From assembly GCA_964570285.1 (NCBI GenBank), contig CAZMXP010000101.1, positions 1-5,941 of the forward strand: DNA of 5,941 nucleotides, in the 5' to 3' direction. A model generated the notes under the pieces. The model was not told the DNA's origin and ran no database searches. It worked only from the letters and a program-made list of their open reading frames with translations. The position numbers were made by a program, and so were the translations under genes. The DNA is from CAZMXP01 sp964570285 (GTDB taxonomy: Bacteria; Planctomycetota; PLA2). Of this stretch, positions 5,165 through 5,941 are shown in pieces (within the stretch, counting starts at the first letter, position 1; each line of letters begins with the position of its first letter).

Positions 5165-5889
5165 CGCTCCGCGACCTGCTCGACGTGCTCCTGCGGACCG
5201 CGCTGCCCGCCTTCGCGGGCGGCGTGGTCGCGCTTTTCCTGACGCGGCGCCTGCGCTCGCGCGCGATCGCGGGCGCGCTGGTCGTCAGCCTCGCCTACAT
5301 GGCAGGTCATGGGGGGGCGCGGGGGGTCCCCGCGCCCCTCCCCATCGACCACACCGAGATGGTCTTCCACTTCGCGCTGTTCGCGCTCATCCTGCCGCTG
5401 CGCACGGCACTCTGCGCGCTGATGCCGTGGCTCCTGCTGCGCGGCCTCCACGCCCCGCCGGGAGCGCTCGTGATCGTCGGCCTCGGCGCCGCGTGCGCCG
5501 GTCTCTCGCTGCTGATCGAGCATCGCGCGCGCGGCATGCGCGGGGACGCGATGCCCGCGGCGGCGGCGATGGCCGCGGCGGCGGGGGCGCCGGCGCTCGT
5601 CGCCGCGGGGAGCGCCGTGCTCGCCGCGCAGGCCGTCGCCGTCGCGGTCGGCTTTGCGTTCTTCTCGCTCACCCAGATCGCGCAGCGCCGTCTCGGCGGC
5701 GCGGTCGGCACGGCGCCCCACGCGGCGCTGCTCTTGCCCGCGCTCTGCCTCGCCGGCGTCTACTTCGCCGAAATGCGCTGGCCGAGCGCGCTGCTGCTCG
5801 CGCTGACGCCGCTCTGCGCCCACCGCAACGCGACGCTCTCCGCCCTGCTCGCCTTCCCCCCCACGGCCCTCGCGCTTGGCCTCGGGTAG
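5161..5889 (+). CDS. Polytopic integral membrane protein of unknown function
   Basis: A 242-residue, strongly hydrophobic protein starting at a GTG that overlaps the yceI stop (GTGA), so it is probably translationally coupled to yceI. About seven membrane segments can be picked out, near residues 11-29, 34-50, 68-94, 100-120, 130-172 (Ala-rich, likely two spans), 183-202 and 206-236. Positively charged loops (TRRLRSR, EHRARGMRGD, QRRLGG) separate some of them. One loop contains PIDHTEMVFHF, the only stretch with polar residues that might be functional. No transporter or enzyme signature is recognised. The reverse strand is also open (an Arg/Glu-rich frame), a usual shadow of Ala/Leu-rich high-GC coding DNA. 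Coupling to yceI suggests envelope or lipid-related work, as inference only. Confidence 0.85.
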   Translation: MTLRDLLDVLLRTALPAFAGGVVALFLTRRLRSRAIAGALVVSLAYMAGHGGARGVPAPLPIDHTEMVFHFALFALILPLRTALCALMPWLLLRGLHAPPGALVIVGLGAACAGLSLLIEHRARGMRGDAMPAAAAMAAAAGAPALVAAGSAVLAAQAVAVAVGFAFFSLTQIAQRRLGGAVGTAPHAALLLPALCLAGVYFAEMRWPSALLLALTPLCAHRNATLSALLAFPPTALALGLG

Positions 5890-5895
5890 GAGGAG

Positions 5896-5920
5896 CACAG
5901 AGACACAGGGGCACAGAGAC
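5896..5920 (+). repeat. Short CACAGAGAC direct repeats
   Basis: CACAGAGAC at 5896-5904 and again at 5912-5920, with a partial CACAGG unit between. Low-complexity A/C/G sequence in a short intergenic spacer, unlike the surrounding coding DNA. Possibly a dispersed intergenic repeat of this genome; one occurrence cannot show that. Confidence 0.45.
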
Positions 5921-5930
5921 CGGAGGGAAG

Positions 5931-5941
5931 ATGAGCGGGGG
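5931..5941 (+). CDS. Start of a further gene, cut by the window end
   Basis: ATG at 5931 follows GGAGGG (5922-5927) at a good distance, on the same strand as the two preceding genes and 41 bases after the last stop. Only three full codons (Met-Ser-Gly) are visible, so nothing can be said about the product. Confidence 0.4.

Noticed and set aside
5080..5898. Minus-strand Arg/Glu-rich frame of 272 residues
   Set aside because: Low-complexity antisense of an Ala/Leu-rich membrane protein and of the end of yceI; typical high-GC shadow.
1..5941. CRISPR array
   Set aside because: No regularly spaced direct repeats of CRISPR length were seen; the repeats found are intragenic protein modules or very short units.

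Overview
High-GC bacterial DNA holding the boundary between an integrated mobile element (about 1-4422) and host chromosome (about 4423-5941). The junction is the 3' half of a tRNA-Arg(TCT) gene at 4423-4472: anticodon arm, T-arm, 3' acceptor strand and CCA are intact, but no normal D-arm or 5' half precedes them. This is the pattern left when a tyrosine recombinase inserts an element into the anticodon region of a tRNA gene. The intact tRNA, the other attachment site and the integrase would then lie to the left of the window. The host phylum cannot be fixed. Very high GC, an exported YceI protein and CACAGAGAC-type intergenic repeats would suit a planctomycete or a myxobacterium-like lineage, but this is only a guess.

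Element side: all seven supported genes lie on the minus strand and read away from the tRNA remnant. In transcription order they are: a 73-residue small protein starting exactly at the att junction (4423-4202); a small protein with an N-terminal membrane anchor (4124-3822); a larger protein with two tandem copies of an unrecognised ~85-residue module and two C-terminal membrane helices (about 3686-2817); a helix-turn-helix protein (2809-2492); an unrecognised protein with a low-complexity Arg/Pro/Ser tail (2335-1724); an excisionase/AlpA-like helix-turn-helix protein (1727-1521); and a primase-helicase-type protein with CHC2 zinc finger, TOPRIM and RecA-like ATPase domains, which runs off the left edge (1524-1). 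The last three are joined by ATGA stop/start overlaps, so they look translationally coupled. Control protein plus primase/ATPase is a replication module typical of phages, phage satellites and integrative plasmids.

The most novel material is the membrane-protein pair at 4124-2817. One conserved segment (AWExMTQAEREALPL...RV) occurs once in the small protein and twice, once diverged, in the larger one. The two reading frames are in phase and separated only by a TGA and a proline-rich stretch. I recognise no family for this module.

Chromosome side: a secreted YceI-family lipid-binding protein (4571-5164) overlaps by GTGA a polytopic membrane protein of unknown function (5161-5889). After a short repeat-bearing spacer, a further gene probably begins at 5931 with a good ribosome binding site and is cut by the window end.
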